DNA of 64,000 bases from contig CAWBUL010000008.1 of assembly GCA_963791885.1 (NCBI GenBank), positions 124,001 to 188,000 of the forward strand. Reading direction: 5' to 3'. The stretch comes from CAVSUZ01 sp963791885. Lineage in GTDB: Bacteria; Pseudomonadota; Alphaproteobacteria; Acetobacterales; Acetobacteraceae. Below, piece by piece: positions 35,200-43,382 of this stretch. Position 1 is the stretch's first letter; every line of letters begins with the position of its first letter. The notes below the pieces were generated by a model. The model was not told the DNA's origin and ran no database searches. It worked only from the letters and a program-made list of their open reading frames with translations. The position numbers and the translations under genes are program-made.

Positions 35200-36002
35200 T
35201 CGCTCTGAAACGCACGCTGTTCGTCTCCGCCGTGCTGCTGGTCTGCGCCTGGGTCATCGTGCCGATCTACCTCATCGCCCTCGGCGGAATCGGTGGGCAG
35301 CAGGTGGTCTATGCTTGGCCCAAACCATTCTTGCCGTTGGTCTGGTCGGTGCAAAACTTCACCGCGTTCCTGGCCATCGACGGAATCTGGCAGGCTCTCC
35401 TGCGCAGCGTGGAGGTCGCCGTTCTCTGCATGGTGCTCTCCATCGCGCTGGGCGCACCGGCCGGCTACGCCCTCGCGCGCTACGCCTTCCGCGGTGCGAA
35501 CGCCTATCGCCTGACCATCCTGCTGACCCGCGCCTTTCCCGTCGGCATCCTGGCGCTGCCACTGGCGGTCAGCTACGTACGGCTGGGCATCTACGACACC
35601 GCGATCGGCGTCGCGCTCATTCATACTGCTCTGGCCCTGCCTTTCGCGGTGCTCGTCACATCCAGCCTGTTCCTCGGCATCCCACGGGAACTGGAGGAAG
35701 CCGCTTGGGTCTTCGGCTGTTCCGGCTTCGGTGCGTTCCGCCGGGTCGTGCTGCCGCTGGCGCTGCCGGGCGTGGCGGCGGCAGCGGTGTTTGCCTTCGT
35801 GCTGTCGTGGAACGAGGTCTTCGCCGCGTCCGTTTTGACCGTCCGGCATAAAACCCTGACCGCATTTCTGCTGTCGGTCCTCTCGGAGTCGCCGCTGCAA
35901 TATCAGTTCGCAGGCGGCTTCCTGCTCATCATTCCTTCCGTCCTGTTCATTTTCTTCGTCCGCCGCTACCTCTTCGCGATGTGGGGCATCACCAGTCGAT
36001 GA
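35196..36002 (+). CDS. Sugar ABC transporter permease 2 (MalG-like)
   Basis: Inner-membrane subunit of 268 residues. The first membrane segment LFVSAVLLVCAWVIVPIYLI is followed by four or five others. The coupling loop IPRELEEAAWVFGCSGFGAFRRVVLPLALPG is an EAA motif, and FVLSWNEVFAASVLT follows as in MalG-like proteins. ATG 35196 overlaps the previous stop (ATGA). The ATPase gene begins 7 bp downstream. Confidence 0.92.
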   Translation: MIALKRTLFVSAVLLVCAWVIVPIYLIALGGIGGQQVVYAWPKPFLPLVWSVQNFTAFLAIDGIWQALLRSVEVAVLCMVLSIALGAPAGYALARYAFRGANAYRLTILLTRAFPVGILALPLAVSYVRLGIYDTAIGVALIHTALALPFAVLVTSSLFLGIPRELEEAAWVFGCSGFGAFRRVVLPLALPGVAAAAVFAFVLSWNEVFAASVLTVRHKTLTAFLLSVLSESPLQYQFAGGFLLIIPSVLFIFFVRRYLFAMWGITSR

Positions 36003-36009
36003 GCGCCTG

Positions 36010-37056
36010 ATGGCGGAGATCCGTGTCGAAGGCGTGGTCAAGAGCTTCGGTGCCACCGCCGTCCTGCGCGACATTTCGCTCACCGTTCCGGACGGGACAT
36101 TCGTCGCGCTGCTTGGTCCGTCCGGCTGCGGCAAGACCACGCTTCTGCGCATCATTGCGGGGCTGGAGACGCAGACCAGTGGTCGGGTTCTGATCGGGGG
36201 CCGGGATGTTTCCGCTCTGCCCCCGCGTGCCCGCGGCCTGGCAATGGTGTTTCAAAACTACGCTGTGTTTCCGCACATGACTGTTCGCCACAACGTTGCG
36301 TTTGGACTGACCATGCTCCGCGCGCCTGCCGACCGCACCGCACGCCAGGTGGAGCGCGCAGCTTCACTGATGCATATCGAGGCGCTGCTGCATCGCTTTC
36401 CCTCACAACTATCTGGCGGTCAGCGCCAGCGCGTCGCCGTCGCGCGCGCTCTGGCGGTCGAGCCGTCCGTGCTGCTGATGGATGAACCGCTCTCGAATCT
36501 CGACGCGCTGCTCCGGCTGGAAATGCGCGCCGAACTCAAGTCCGTGCTGCAGGACGCGGGCACCACAACGATCTATGTCACGCACGACCAGACCGAGGCG
36601 ATGGGTCTCGCCGACCGGATTGCGGTGATGCATCAGGGCCAGATCGTGCAGGACGCTCCGCCGACCGAGGTCTATCGGCGCCCGCGCACCGTCTTCGTTG
36701 GCGGCTTTGTCGGCAGCCCGCCGATGAACTTCCTTCGCCTGCCCGTTGTGTCCGGGATCGTCCAGCTTGACGGCCTGTCCCTGCGTCCGCCGCGCGGCGC
36801 GGACGGCACGATCATGCTTGGCGTCCGGCCGGAAGATCTGATCATCGCCGACCACGGCCTTCCCTTCCATATCCATGTCGTCGAACCCCTCGGCTCGCAC
36901 CTGCTCCTTACAGGAGAAACCAATGGCCAACGCATGCGCGCACTGGTTCCGCCGGACGCGATCGTGAACGCGGGGAACATGATTATGCTTCGCCCGGATG
37001 AATCCCATCTTGCCTGGATGCATCCGGAAACCGGAGTGGCGCTGGAGGCAGCATGA
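36010..37056 (+). CDS. Sugar ABC transporter ATP-binding protein (MalK/UgpC-like)
   Basis: ATPase of 348 residues that drives the adjacent permeases. Walker A is GPSGCGKTT, the Q-loop is VFQNYAVFPHMTV, the signature is LSGGQRQRVAVARAL, Walker B is LLMDEPLSNLD and the switch His is in IYVTHDQTEAM. A C-terminal TOBE-type domain (PPMNFLRLPVV, LGVRPEDLII) follows, as in MalK and UgpC. Its stop overlaps the start of the glycosidase gene by 4 bp, tying import and hydrolysis together. Confidence 0.94.
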   Translation: MAEIRVEGVVKSFGATAVLRDISLTVPDGTFVALLGPSGCGKTTLLRIIAGLETQTSGRVLIGGRDVSALPPRARGLAMVFQNYAVFPHMTVRHNVAFGLTMLRAPADRTARQVERAASLMHIEALLHRFPSQLSGGQRQRVAVARALAVEPSVLLMDEPLSNLDALLRLEMRAELKSVLQDAGTTTIYVTHDQTEAMGLADRIAVMHQGQIVQDAPPTEVYRRPRTVFVGGFVGSPPMNFLRLPVVSGIVQLDGLSLRPPRGADGTIMLGVRPEDLIIADHGLPFHIHVVEPLGSHLLLTGETNGQRMRALVPPDAIVNAGNMIMLRPDESHLAWMHPETGVALEAA

Positions 37057-38301
37057 CAGAACAAGCGCGCGAGGTTCTGCGGGCGAACGACCGCGGCGGG
37101 TATACGGTGCCGACGGATCGGCTGTATCCGTTCCAGTGGAATTGGGATTCCGGCTTCGTCGCGATGGGCTGGGCCACATTCGACGAACCGCGCGCCTTCC
37201 AGGAGATCGAGCGTCTGCTCGAAGGCCAATGGGAGAGCGGCCTCGTCCCGCAGATCGTCTTTCACGCCCCATCGGACGATTACTTTCCAGGACCAGATGT
37301 GTGGGGCATCCACCGCACGCCGCCGACCTCCGGCATCACCCAACCCCCGATCCTCGCGGTTGCCGTGCGCCACATCTGGGAGCATGCGAGGGACCGCGCA
37401 TCCGCCGATGCCCGAACAGCGGCGGTCTATCCGAAGCTGCTGGCCTATCATCGCTGGTGGGAGCGTGCGCGCGATCCGGAACGCACGGGTCTCGTCACGA
37501 CGCTGCACCCGTGGGAGACGGGTATGGACAACAGCCCGGCCTGGGATGCGGCACTCGCGCGAGTTCCCGACGCAGACCGTCACGCCGATCCGCCGGCGCG
37601 ATACGTCCCACGTCGATGCATCCATGCGCCCGCGCGGCGAAGAGTATCAGCGCTTCATCCACCTCGTTGACTGCTTCCGCGATGCCGGATGGGACGATGC
37701 CCGTATGGTTCGCGCCTCTCCGTTCCGCGTCGCCGACATCGCCACGAATTCCATTCTCCTTCGCGCCGAACGCGATCTGCTGGCGCTGGCGGGTCGCTTC
37801 GGCAGCGCGGCAGAGCAAACCGAAATCGCGGAGCGCATCGAGCGCATGGAACGCGCCATCGGCAGCCTCTGGCATCAGCTGCGCCGCATCTTCGTTTCAC
37901 GCGATCTGATCACCGGCACGGCAATCGACGTCGCCACCTCGGCCGGCCTGCTCCCGCTATTCGGCGGCGGTGTGCCGGCGGAGCAGGTCCGGACGTTAAC
38001 AGAGACACTCCGGCGGTGGGCCCAATCAGTGCCGTATCTCGTTCCCTCCACGGCGCCGGACGATCCGCGCTTCGAGCCGCGCCGATACTGGCGCGGCCCC
38101 ATCTGGGCGGTCGTGAATTGGATGATCGCGGAAGGTCTTTCAGACTGCGGCGAACGTGCTCTCGCACAAACCATACGCACCGACACGAAAGCTCTGATCG
38201 ATGCGGCGGGGTTCAGCGAGTATTTCGATCCGCTGACCGGAGAAGGGATCGGCGGCGGTCGGTTTTCCTGGACGGCAGCGGTGGCACTGATGCTGGCATA
38301 A
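37053..38301 (+). pseudogene. MGH1/GH63-like glycoside hydrolase (trehalase-like fold), frameshifted
   Basis: The N-terminal part from ATG 37053 has YPFQWNWDSGFVAMGW and LHPWETGMDNSPAWD, hallmark blocks of mannosylglycerate/glucosylglycerate hydrolases of the GH63 clan. The remainder, in another frame, has RRRDTSHVDASMRP, GEEYQRFIHLVDCF and RRYWRGPIWAVVNWM, with FSWTAAVALML at the end. Restored length is about 415 residues. Removing one C from CCC at 37566-37568 restores ARVPTQTVTPIRRRDTS. The gene is the last of the sugar ABC operon and overlaps the ATPase by 4 bp, so the transporter may import the enzyme's substrate, for example a glucosyl- or mannosyl-glycerate solute. The specific substrate is inferred. 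Confidence 0.75.
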
Positions 38302-38304
38302 CGC

Positions 38305-38589
38305 TCAGCCGACGCCTGTCAGTTCCGCCTCCATCTTCTCGCGCAGGATACGGTTTATTTCCGACTGATAGTGATCATGCTTTTGGCGTAGCCAGGCCAG
38401 AACGTCGGCATCGATCCGCAGGCTGATCGCCTCCTTGCGCGGACGATAGATCCGACGAGCCAACTGCCAGTTGGCAGCCGGCGCTTCCGGGATATCGACG
38501 ACATCGGGCTCTGCGATCTGCTCAGCCGTCCGCAAATCTGCTTCCTGCTCCCGAGTCAATGTCCGATCAATCGGAACGACCTTTGTCAT
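38305..38589 (-). CDS. brnA: BrnA-family antitoxin
   Basis: Antitoxin of 94 residues from ATG 38589 with AAAGGA upstream. The C-terminal DNA-binding part reads RPRKEAISLRIDADVLAWLRQKHDHYQSEINRILREKM, the ribbon-helix-helix signature of BrnA. The N-terminal half binds the BrnT toxin in characterised pairs. The brnT gene lies upstream and overlaps by 23 bp, but it is broken, so this antitoxin may now be unpaired. Confidence 0.85.
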   Translation of the reverse strand: MTKVVPIDRTLTREQEADLRTAEQIAEPDVVDIPEAPAANWQLARRIYRPRKEAISLRIDADVLAWLRQKHDHYQSEINRILREKMEAELTGVG

Positions 38590-38844
38590 ACAAAATCCTT
38601 TCACGTCTGCTGGCCACGCGCAGGCCGATCACACGGACACGCTCGTCGTCATCAGGGTCAGGATAGCTGTGCACAACAACAAAAAGCTTGCTTCCGACAA
38701 AGCCGACAGCGTGCCACCGATGCTCACCATTTTCGAACCGGTCGTACACAACCCCGGTCGTACACAACCAACGTGAGAGGATCGGCGAGCACAACTTCGG
38801 CGTCTGTTCGCCTCCTCCTTGGCAGAGGCCCACTCAATACGCAT
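38567..38844 (-). pseudogene. brnT: BrnT-family toxin gene, disrupted by a 16-bp tandem duplication and a small loss
   Basis: The frame from ATG 38844 gives MRIEWASAKEEANRR, the BrnT start. The conserved C-terminal part, VVYDRFENGEHRWHAVGF to RRERILYDKG, is in another frame. Between them the 16-bp unit CCGGTCGTACACAACC stands twice in tandem (38738-38769). With one copy removed, the upstream sequence reads EVVLADPLTLVVYDRF, a plausible BrnT core, but it is still not in frame with MRIEW, so a few codons (the expected KHGVSF-like block) are also lost. BrnT is a RelE-like ribonuclease; here no functional toxin is expected. Confidence 0.75.
38738..38769. repeat. 16-bp tandem duplication inside brnT
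   Basis: Two perfect adjacent copies of CCGGTCGTACACAACC. Because 16 is not a multiple of three, the second copy shifts the reading frame of the toxin. This is a typical product of replication slippage. Confidence 0.93.
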
Positions 38845-38979
38845 CCAATACGACCCCCGAGATCAGGCTCAAGGGATCAAGATGCTGTTCCTCGGCTTAA
38901 CTCCTGGTTGAGATGATCGCGGGGTGCCTACTCGTCTGTATATACATCTTTGCATAGGCAAATGCAAGGGCCTGTTCTT

Positions 38980-40173
38980 CTAAACGACCCCCTGCGCCCG
39001 CAACGCCTCGATCTCCCCCGTGCTCAACCCCAGCATCCCGCCATAGACCGCCGCATTGTCCGCCCCCAGAGCGCGACTCGGCACAGCCGGCACCTGCCCG
39101 GCCCCATGCAGCCGCAGCGGCGAGTTCGGCAGCGTTACCGGACCGAAATCCGGATGGTCCACCTCCTGCAAGAACCCACGTTCATGCATGTGCGGATCGC
39201 GCATCACCTGGTCCACCGTGCGCACCGGCGCACACGGAATGCGATACCGCCCCGCCGCGTCCGCGACCTGACGCGAGGTCAGTCCCCGCGTCCACAGCGC
39301 AACTTCCGCTTCCGCCTCGTCCTGGTGCGACCCGCGCGCTGCGTGCGTGCTGAAGCGCGGATCATCCCCCAGCTCGGGACGCCCCATCGCCTGCACCAAA
39401 TTCGCCCAGTGCTGGTCGGTCACGACGTGGATCGCCGCCCACCCGTCCGAGGTTGGGAACGCATTGTACGGCGCGCTCGCCAGGGACGCCTGCCGATTGC
39501 CCGCGCGGGGCGGCACCTTCCCAGTCCGCACGTGATACTCCTGGCTCGTCGCCATCGTCGGATAGACCGCCTCCTGCATGGCGATCTCCACCAACTGACC
39601 CCGCCCAGTAATCGTCCGCTGATACAGCGCCGTCATGATCCCGGCATAAAGGTGAATGCCGCCGGAGAAATCCACCACGGTCGGACCGGCCTTCATCGGC
39701 GGACCATCCGCGGTGCCGGTGATGCTCATCATCCCGCTCGCGGCCTGCACAGTGAAATCCATCGCCAGCGCATCGCGATCCGGTCCGCTGATGCCGAACC
39801 CGGTACCCGTCGCGTAGATCAGTCGAGGATTGATCTCCGCCAGCACCGCATACCCCACGCCGAGATCATCCATGGTGCCGGGTGAGAAATTCTCCAGCAG
39901 CACATCCGCCCGCCGCACAAGTTCCATCAGCAACGACCTGCCGCGCCCCGTCTTCAGGTTCAACGTAATCGATCGCTTATTGGCGTTCAGTACCGCCATG
40001 GCGAAGGTCCCGGTCTTGCCGGGCGGAGCGCGCCGGCGCAGCGGTTCGCCACTCGGCGGCTCGATCTTGATGACATCCGCGCCTGCCTTTGCCATCAGCA
40101 TCGTGCAGTACGGCCCCTGGTAAATCTGACCGAAATCCAGAACTGTGATGCCCGCAAGCGGCAGGTCGGGCAT
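38980..40173 (-). CDS. CaiB/BaiF family CoA-transferase
   Basis: Class III CoA-transferase of 397 residues. The N-terminal LAGITVLDFGQIYQGPYCTMLMAKAGADVIKIEPP is the standard family opening. LNLKTGRGRSLLMELVRRADVLLENFSPGTMDDLGVG contains the region leading to the catalytic Asp, and GQLVEIAMQEAV is the usual mid-domain block. These enzymes move CoA between organic acids such as carnitine, formyl/oxalate or succinyl donors. It begins 5 bp after the ferritin-like gene and is probably co-transcribed with it. The substrate is unknown. Confidence 0.92.
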   Translation of the reverse strand: MPDLPLAGITVLDFGQIYQGPYCTMLMAKAGADVIKIEPPSGEPLRRRAPPGKTGTFAMAVLNANKRSITLNLKTGRGRSLLMELVRRADVLLENFSPGTMDDLGVGYAVLAEINPRLIYATGTGFGISGPDRDALAMDFTVQAASGMMSITGTADGPPMKAGPTVVDFSGGIHLYAGIMTALYQRTITGRGQLVEIAMQEAVYPTMATSQEYHVRTGKVPPRAGNRQASLASAPYNAFPTSDGWAAIHVVTDQHWANLVQAMGRPELGDDPRFSTHAARGSHQDEAEAEVALWTRGLTSRQVADAAGRYRIPCAPVRTVDQVMRDPHMHERGFLQEVDHPDFGPVTLPNSPLRLHGAGQVPAVPSRALGADNAAVYGGMLGLSTGEIEALRAQGVV

Positions 40174-40178
40174 GGGCG

Positions 40179-41081
40179 CTAACGCTTCTTGCGCATGAAC
40201 CGCCGAGCGAACCGCACCAAGCGCGGCACCGTGTTGGGACGCTTCAGCCGCGGATCGTAGCCGCTCAGCCGGCGGTCGTTCTCTTCCAGGCAGATGTCCA
40301 TCAGCGTCGCCGTGTCGATCTCCATACCGGACACCGCGCTCGCCCCCTGCACGGTGAAGTTCGCGTTCTCTTTCTCCCCGGCGCTAACATCCTTCGCGAG
40401 CCCGATCCGCTCGCGGATCAGGTACGCCCACACCGCCAGAGTCTTGAAGAAGAAATACGGACGCCGCCAAAGCGGCATGGTGTGCCGATACCAGGAGATC
40501 CAGTTCGTGAAGAACAGGATGTGGCGTCCTTCCTCCTGAATCACCGGCTCGAACGTTTCAACCAGAGGCATTGGGAAGTAGCCGGACCGCCGAGCCAACT
40601 CAAACAGCCCGAATGCAAAGAAACTATCGATGCATTCGGAGTAGCCGGTCACCATCCAGCCCCACTCCGGGTCCTTCGGCTCGACATATTCCGGCTCGGG
40701 CTCCAGCACGATGCCATAGGCGCGCACCAGATGGGACAGCACCTCCTTGTGGCGGCCTTCTTCGAACGCCATCAGGTCGAATGCCCGGCGCAGCAGCGGA
40801 TCGCTGACCTGCCGCGCGAAACTCAGGATGCGCAGCCGCGCCCGGCCCTCGGTCTGCACGGCGATGTCCCAGATCGGCAGGTTGACCAGCCGGTCGCGCG
40901 CGTCGTCATCCAGCACCGGCCACTCGATCACCGCTGGCTTGTACGGATTGAACGTGTCGAGCAGCAAGCGGGAGAGCATGGTCCGATGCCCGTCATCGCC
41001 ATTGCGGATCGGCTGAGGCGAGCCGAAGCGCCAATGGCGCGCGGCATAATCGGCGGCTTCGATCGTCGAACTGCTGGTCAT
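40179..41081 (-). CDS. Ferritin-like di-iron protein of unknown function
   Basis: Mostly helical protein of 300 residues. Two E-E-G-R-H segments (LMAFEEGRHKEVLSH and PVIQEEGRHILFFTNW) and an earlier Glu in AVQTEGRARLRIL give the spaced Glu/His ligands of a carboxylate-bridged di-iron centre in a four-helix bundle. No signal peptide is visible. Related soluble di-iron proteins include oxygenases, oxidases and demethoxyubiquinone hydroxylases, but the specific family is uncharacterised to my knowledge. It stands immediately upstream of a CoA-transferase gene, which hints at oxidation of an acyl or acid substrate. Confidence 0.7.
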   Translation of the reverse strand: MTSSSTIEAADYAARHWRFGSPQPIRNGDDGHRTMLSRLLLDTFNPYKPAVIEWPVLDDDARDRLVNLPIWDIAVQTEGRARLRILSFARQVSDPLLRRAFDLMAFEEGRHKEVLSHLVRAYGIVLEPEPEYVEPKDPEWGWMVTGYSECIDSFFAFGLFELARRSGYFPMPLVETFEPVIQEEGRHILFFTNWISWYRHTMPLWRRPYFFFKTLAVWAYLIRERIGLAKDVSAGEKENANFTVQGASAVSGMEIDTATLMDICLEENDRRLSGYDPRLKRPNTVPRLVRFARRFMRKKR

Positions 41082-41206
41082 TCCGGATTATCCTGCTTGA
41101 TGTCTGATAGCTGAAAAGCCACCCCCTGGCGAATGCCGCACGGTCGCACCCTGTGCGCCACTGCAATGCTCCGGCAGAATGTCCGGAAAGCAGGAGGAGC
41201 GGCCGA

Positions 41207-42025
41207 ATGTCGGATCAGCGCTTGGCGGACAAGGTGGCCATTGTAACAGGCGCAGGCTCCCGAGCCGACGGCATCGGCAATGGCCGGGCCACCGCCATCC
41301 TGCTCGCCCGCAACGGGGCAAAGGTCACCTTGGTCGACCAGGAAGCCGCCTGGGTGGATCGCACCCGCGCCATGATCGCCGAGGAAGGACACGACAGCCT
41401 GGTCGTCCTGGCTGACGTGACGAAGTCCGCGGACTGCGCCCGCATCGTGGATCAGACCGTGGAGCGCTTCGGCCGGCTCGATATCTTGGTGAATAACGTG
41501 GGCATCTCCGGCCCGCCCGGCACGGCGGTCGAGGTGGACGAAGACGCGTGGGACCGCGCACTGCAAGTGAACGTTACCTCCATGATGCTGATGGCGAAGC
41601 ATGCGATCCCGCAGATGGTGCGCGCCGGCGGCGGTGCCATTGTCAACATCGCCTCCTATGCCGGACTGTTCGGCGGCCATCCGGCACTGCTCTATCCCAC
41701 CACCAAGGGCGCCGTCGTGAACATGACGCGGGCCATGGCTGCCCATCACGCCGAACAGGGCATTCGCGTAAACGCCATCGCGCCCGGGATGGTCTACACC
41801 CCGATGGTCTACGCCGACGGCATGAGCGACGAAATCCGCGAGGCGCGCAAGAACCGCTCGCTCCTCAAAGTCGAAGGCACCGGCTGGGATATCGGGAACG
41901 GCGTGGTTTACCTCGTCAGCGATGAGGCGCGGTGGGTCACCGGCATTGTCCTGCCCATCGACGCCGGCGCCTCCGCCGCACCCTCTGCTTACCCGCGCCG
42001 CGGCGGCCAAAACGTGATGCGCTGA
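41207..42025 (+). CDS. Short-chain dehydrogenase/reductase
   Basis: NAD(P)-dependent classical SDR of 272 residues from ATG 41207, preceded by a strong AGGAGG. The coenzyme motif reads VAIVTGAGSRADGIGNG, a slightly extended TGxxxGxG; NNVGISG replaces the usual NNAG. The catalytic Tyr-Lys pair is in LLYPTTKGAVVNM (YxxxK), with Ser in NIASYAG. IDAGASAAP near the end is usual. It is one base upstream of the secernin gene and in the same direction. The substrate is unknown. Confidence 0.92.
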   Translation: MSDQRLADKVAIVTGAGSRADGIGNGRATAILLARNGAKVTLVDQEAAWVDRTRAMIAEEGHDSLVVLADVTKSADCARIVDQTVERFGRLDILVNNVGISGPPGTAVEVDEDAWDRALQVNVTSMMLMAKHAIPQMVRAGGGAIVNIASYAGLFGGHPALLYPTTKGAVVNMTRAMAAHHAEQGIRVNAIAPGMVYTPMVYADGMSDEIREARKNRSLLKVEGTGWDIGNGVVYLVSDEARWVTGIVLPIDAGASAAPSAYPRRGGQNVMR

Positions 42026-42026
42026 C

Positions 42027-43265
42027 ATGTGCGACACGATGGTCGCCCTCGCCGGCACCACCGCCCACGGCGCATGCCTGTTCGCCAAGAACAGCGATCG
42101 CGAACCGGAGGAAGCGCAGGCGGTCGAGATCATTCCCGGCCGCCGCTACGCGCCGGGCGATACGGTCCGCGCGACCTACATCACCATTCCCCAGATCGAG
42201 CGAACCTGGACGGTGCTTCTCAGCCGGCCGTTCTGGATCTGGGGTGCCGAGATGGGCGCCAATGAGCATGGCGTCGTCATCGGCAATGAAGCGATCCACG
42301 CCATCGTCCCGCCCTGTGAGGAGCCTGGCCTGATCGGCATGGATCTGCTCCGTCTCGCGCTCGAACGTGCGCAAACCGCCGCCGAAGCTGTGGACGTGAT
42401 CACCGGGTTGCTCGAACGCTACGGCCAGGGCGGAAGCTGCGGCCTGAAGGAGCCTCGCTACTACGACAACGCCTTCCTGATTGCCGATCCGCGCGAGGCG
42501 TTCGTGCTCGAAGCGATCGGCCGCATGTGGATCGTGCAGCGTGTGAACGGACTGCGTGCCATCTCCAACACGCTGAACATCCGTCGTACCGACCGGCACA
42601 GTCGATCGCTCAGCGCCGACGCCGCCGACCGCGGCCTTGGCACGCAATTCGATTTCGCCGAAGCCTATCTCGATCCGTCATCCGAATCGCGCTCCTTTGG
42701 GCAGGCCCGCTGCACACGCGCGACATCGCTGCTCGAAGCACGTCGTGGCCATCTCCGCCCCGCCGACATGATGCGCGTGCTGCGCGATCACGGCCCGCAA
42801 GGCGGCCCGTCCTGGCATCCGCATGAGGAAATGGGGCGCACGATCTGCATGCATCCGGACGGCGCCGGCCGGCGGGGGCAGACAACCGGATCGCTTGTCA
42901 GCGAACTGCACGAGGACGGCACCGCCCTGCACTGGATCACTGCCACCGCCGCGCCGTGCCTCTCACTCTTTAAGCCCGTGGTGCTCGGCTGCGACCTGCC
43001 GCTGCGCGAACCCGCCCCGGGCGTGGCATCCGATCGGCGCTGCCTGTGGTGGCGGCATGAACGCCTGCACCAGGCCGCCGAGGATGGTGCCTTCGGCTCC
43101 ATCCTGGCCCGGATCGAACCGGAGCGCGACGACCTGGAGGCCCTGTTCGCCGAGCGTATGCGCCGCGCCATGCCGGAAGGCCCCGCCGCCCGCCAGGCGG
43201 CGATCGATTGGTGCTGGACCGAGGCAGAGGCAGCGGAGCAGCGATGGACGGCGCGCTTTTGCTAG
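42027..43265 (+). CDS. Secernin/peptidase C69-like Ntn hydrolase
   Basis: Protein of 412 residues beginning MCDTMVALAG. After removal of Met, Cys 2 becomes the N-terminal nucleophile, as in secernins and related C69 dipeptidases. FAKNSDREPEEAQ and WGAEMGANEHGVVIGNEAI are family blocks. GSCGLKEPRYYDNAFLIADP follows. Such enzymes hydrolyse small amides or dipeptides. It is the second gene of a pair with an SDR, one base apart. Its TAG stop is the first copy of a TGCTAGACC direct repeat that flanks a structured intergenic region. Confidence 0.85.
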   Translation: MCDTMVALAGTTAHGACLFAKNSDREPEEAQAVEIIPGRRYAPGDTVRATYITIPQIERTWTVLLSRPFWIWGAEMGANEHGVVIGNEAIHAIVPPCEEPGLIGMDLLRLALERAQTAAEAVDVITGLLERYGQGGSCGLKEPRYYDNAFLIADPREAFVLEAIGRMWIVQRVNGLRAISNTLNIRRTDRHSRSLSADAADRGLGTQFDFAEAYLDPSSESRSFGQARCTRATSLLEARRGHLRPADMMRVLRDHGPQGGPSWHPHEEMGRTICMHPDGAGRRGQTTGSLVSELHEDGTALHWITATAAPCLSLFKPVVLGCDLPLREPAPGVASDRRCLWWRHERLHQAAEDGAFGSILARIEPERDDLEALFAERMRRAMPEGPAARQAAIDWCWTEAEAAEQRWTARFC

Positions 43266-43378
43266 ACCGCGATCGCCTGAGGTGGAATCACCGAAGGCGT
43301 GAATCGCCGTCTCAAGTCAATATGCTAGACCCGTTTCGACGGGCCGCGGAGCGGACACTCGAGGCGAAACGGGTCTAG
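43260..43378. repeat. Structured intergenic element with direct and inverted repeats
   Basis: It opens and continues with the direct repeat TGCTAGACC (43260-43268 and 43323-43331). Between them lie two short hairpins, GGTG-GAAT-CACC and GGCG-TGAAT-CGCC. It ends with a perfect 14-bp inverted repeat, CTAGACCCGTTTCG (43325-43338) against CGAAACGGGTCTAG (43365-43378), around a 26-base loop. There is no T-run, so it is not a classical terminator. It may be a mobile palindromic repeat or an RNA structure between the secernin gene and the sugar permease. Confidence 0.75.
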
Positions 43379-43382
43379 TGCC

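Noticed and set aside
35157..36155. Reverse-strand frame of 332 codons over the second permease
   Set aside because: Highly charged Glu/Gln/Arg text without structure; it is the mirror of a membrane-protein gene.
38305..38844. Intact BrnTA toxin-antitoxin system
   Set aside because: The toxin frame is broken by a 16-bp duplication and a further loss, so only the antitoxin can be called intact.
43325..43378. Rho-independent terminator
   Set aside because: The 26-base loop and lack of a T-run do not fit; treated as a structured repeat.
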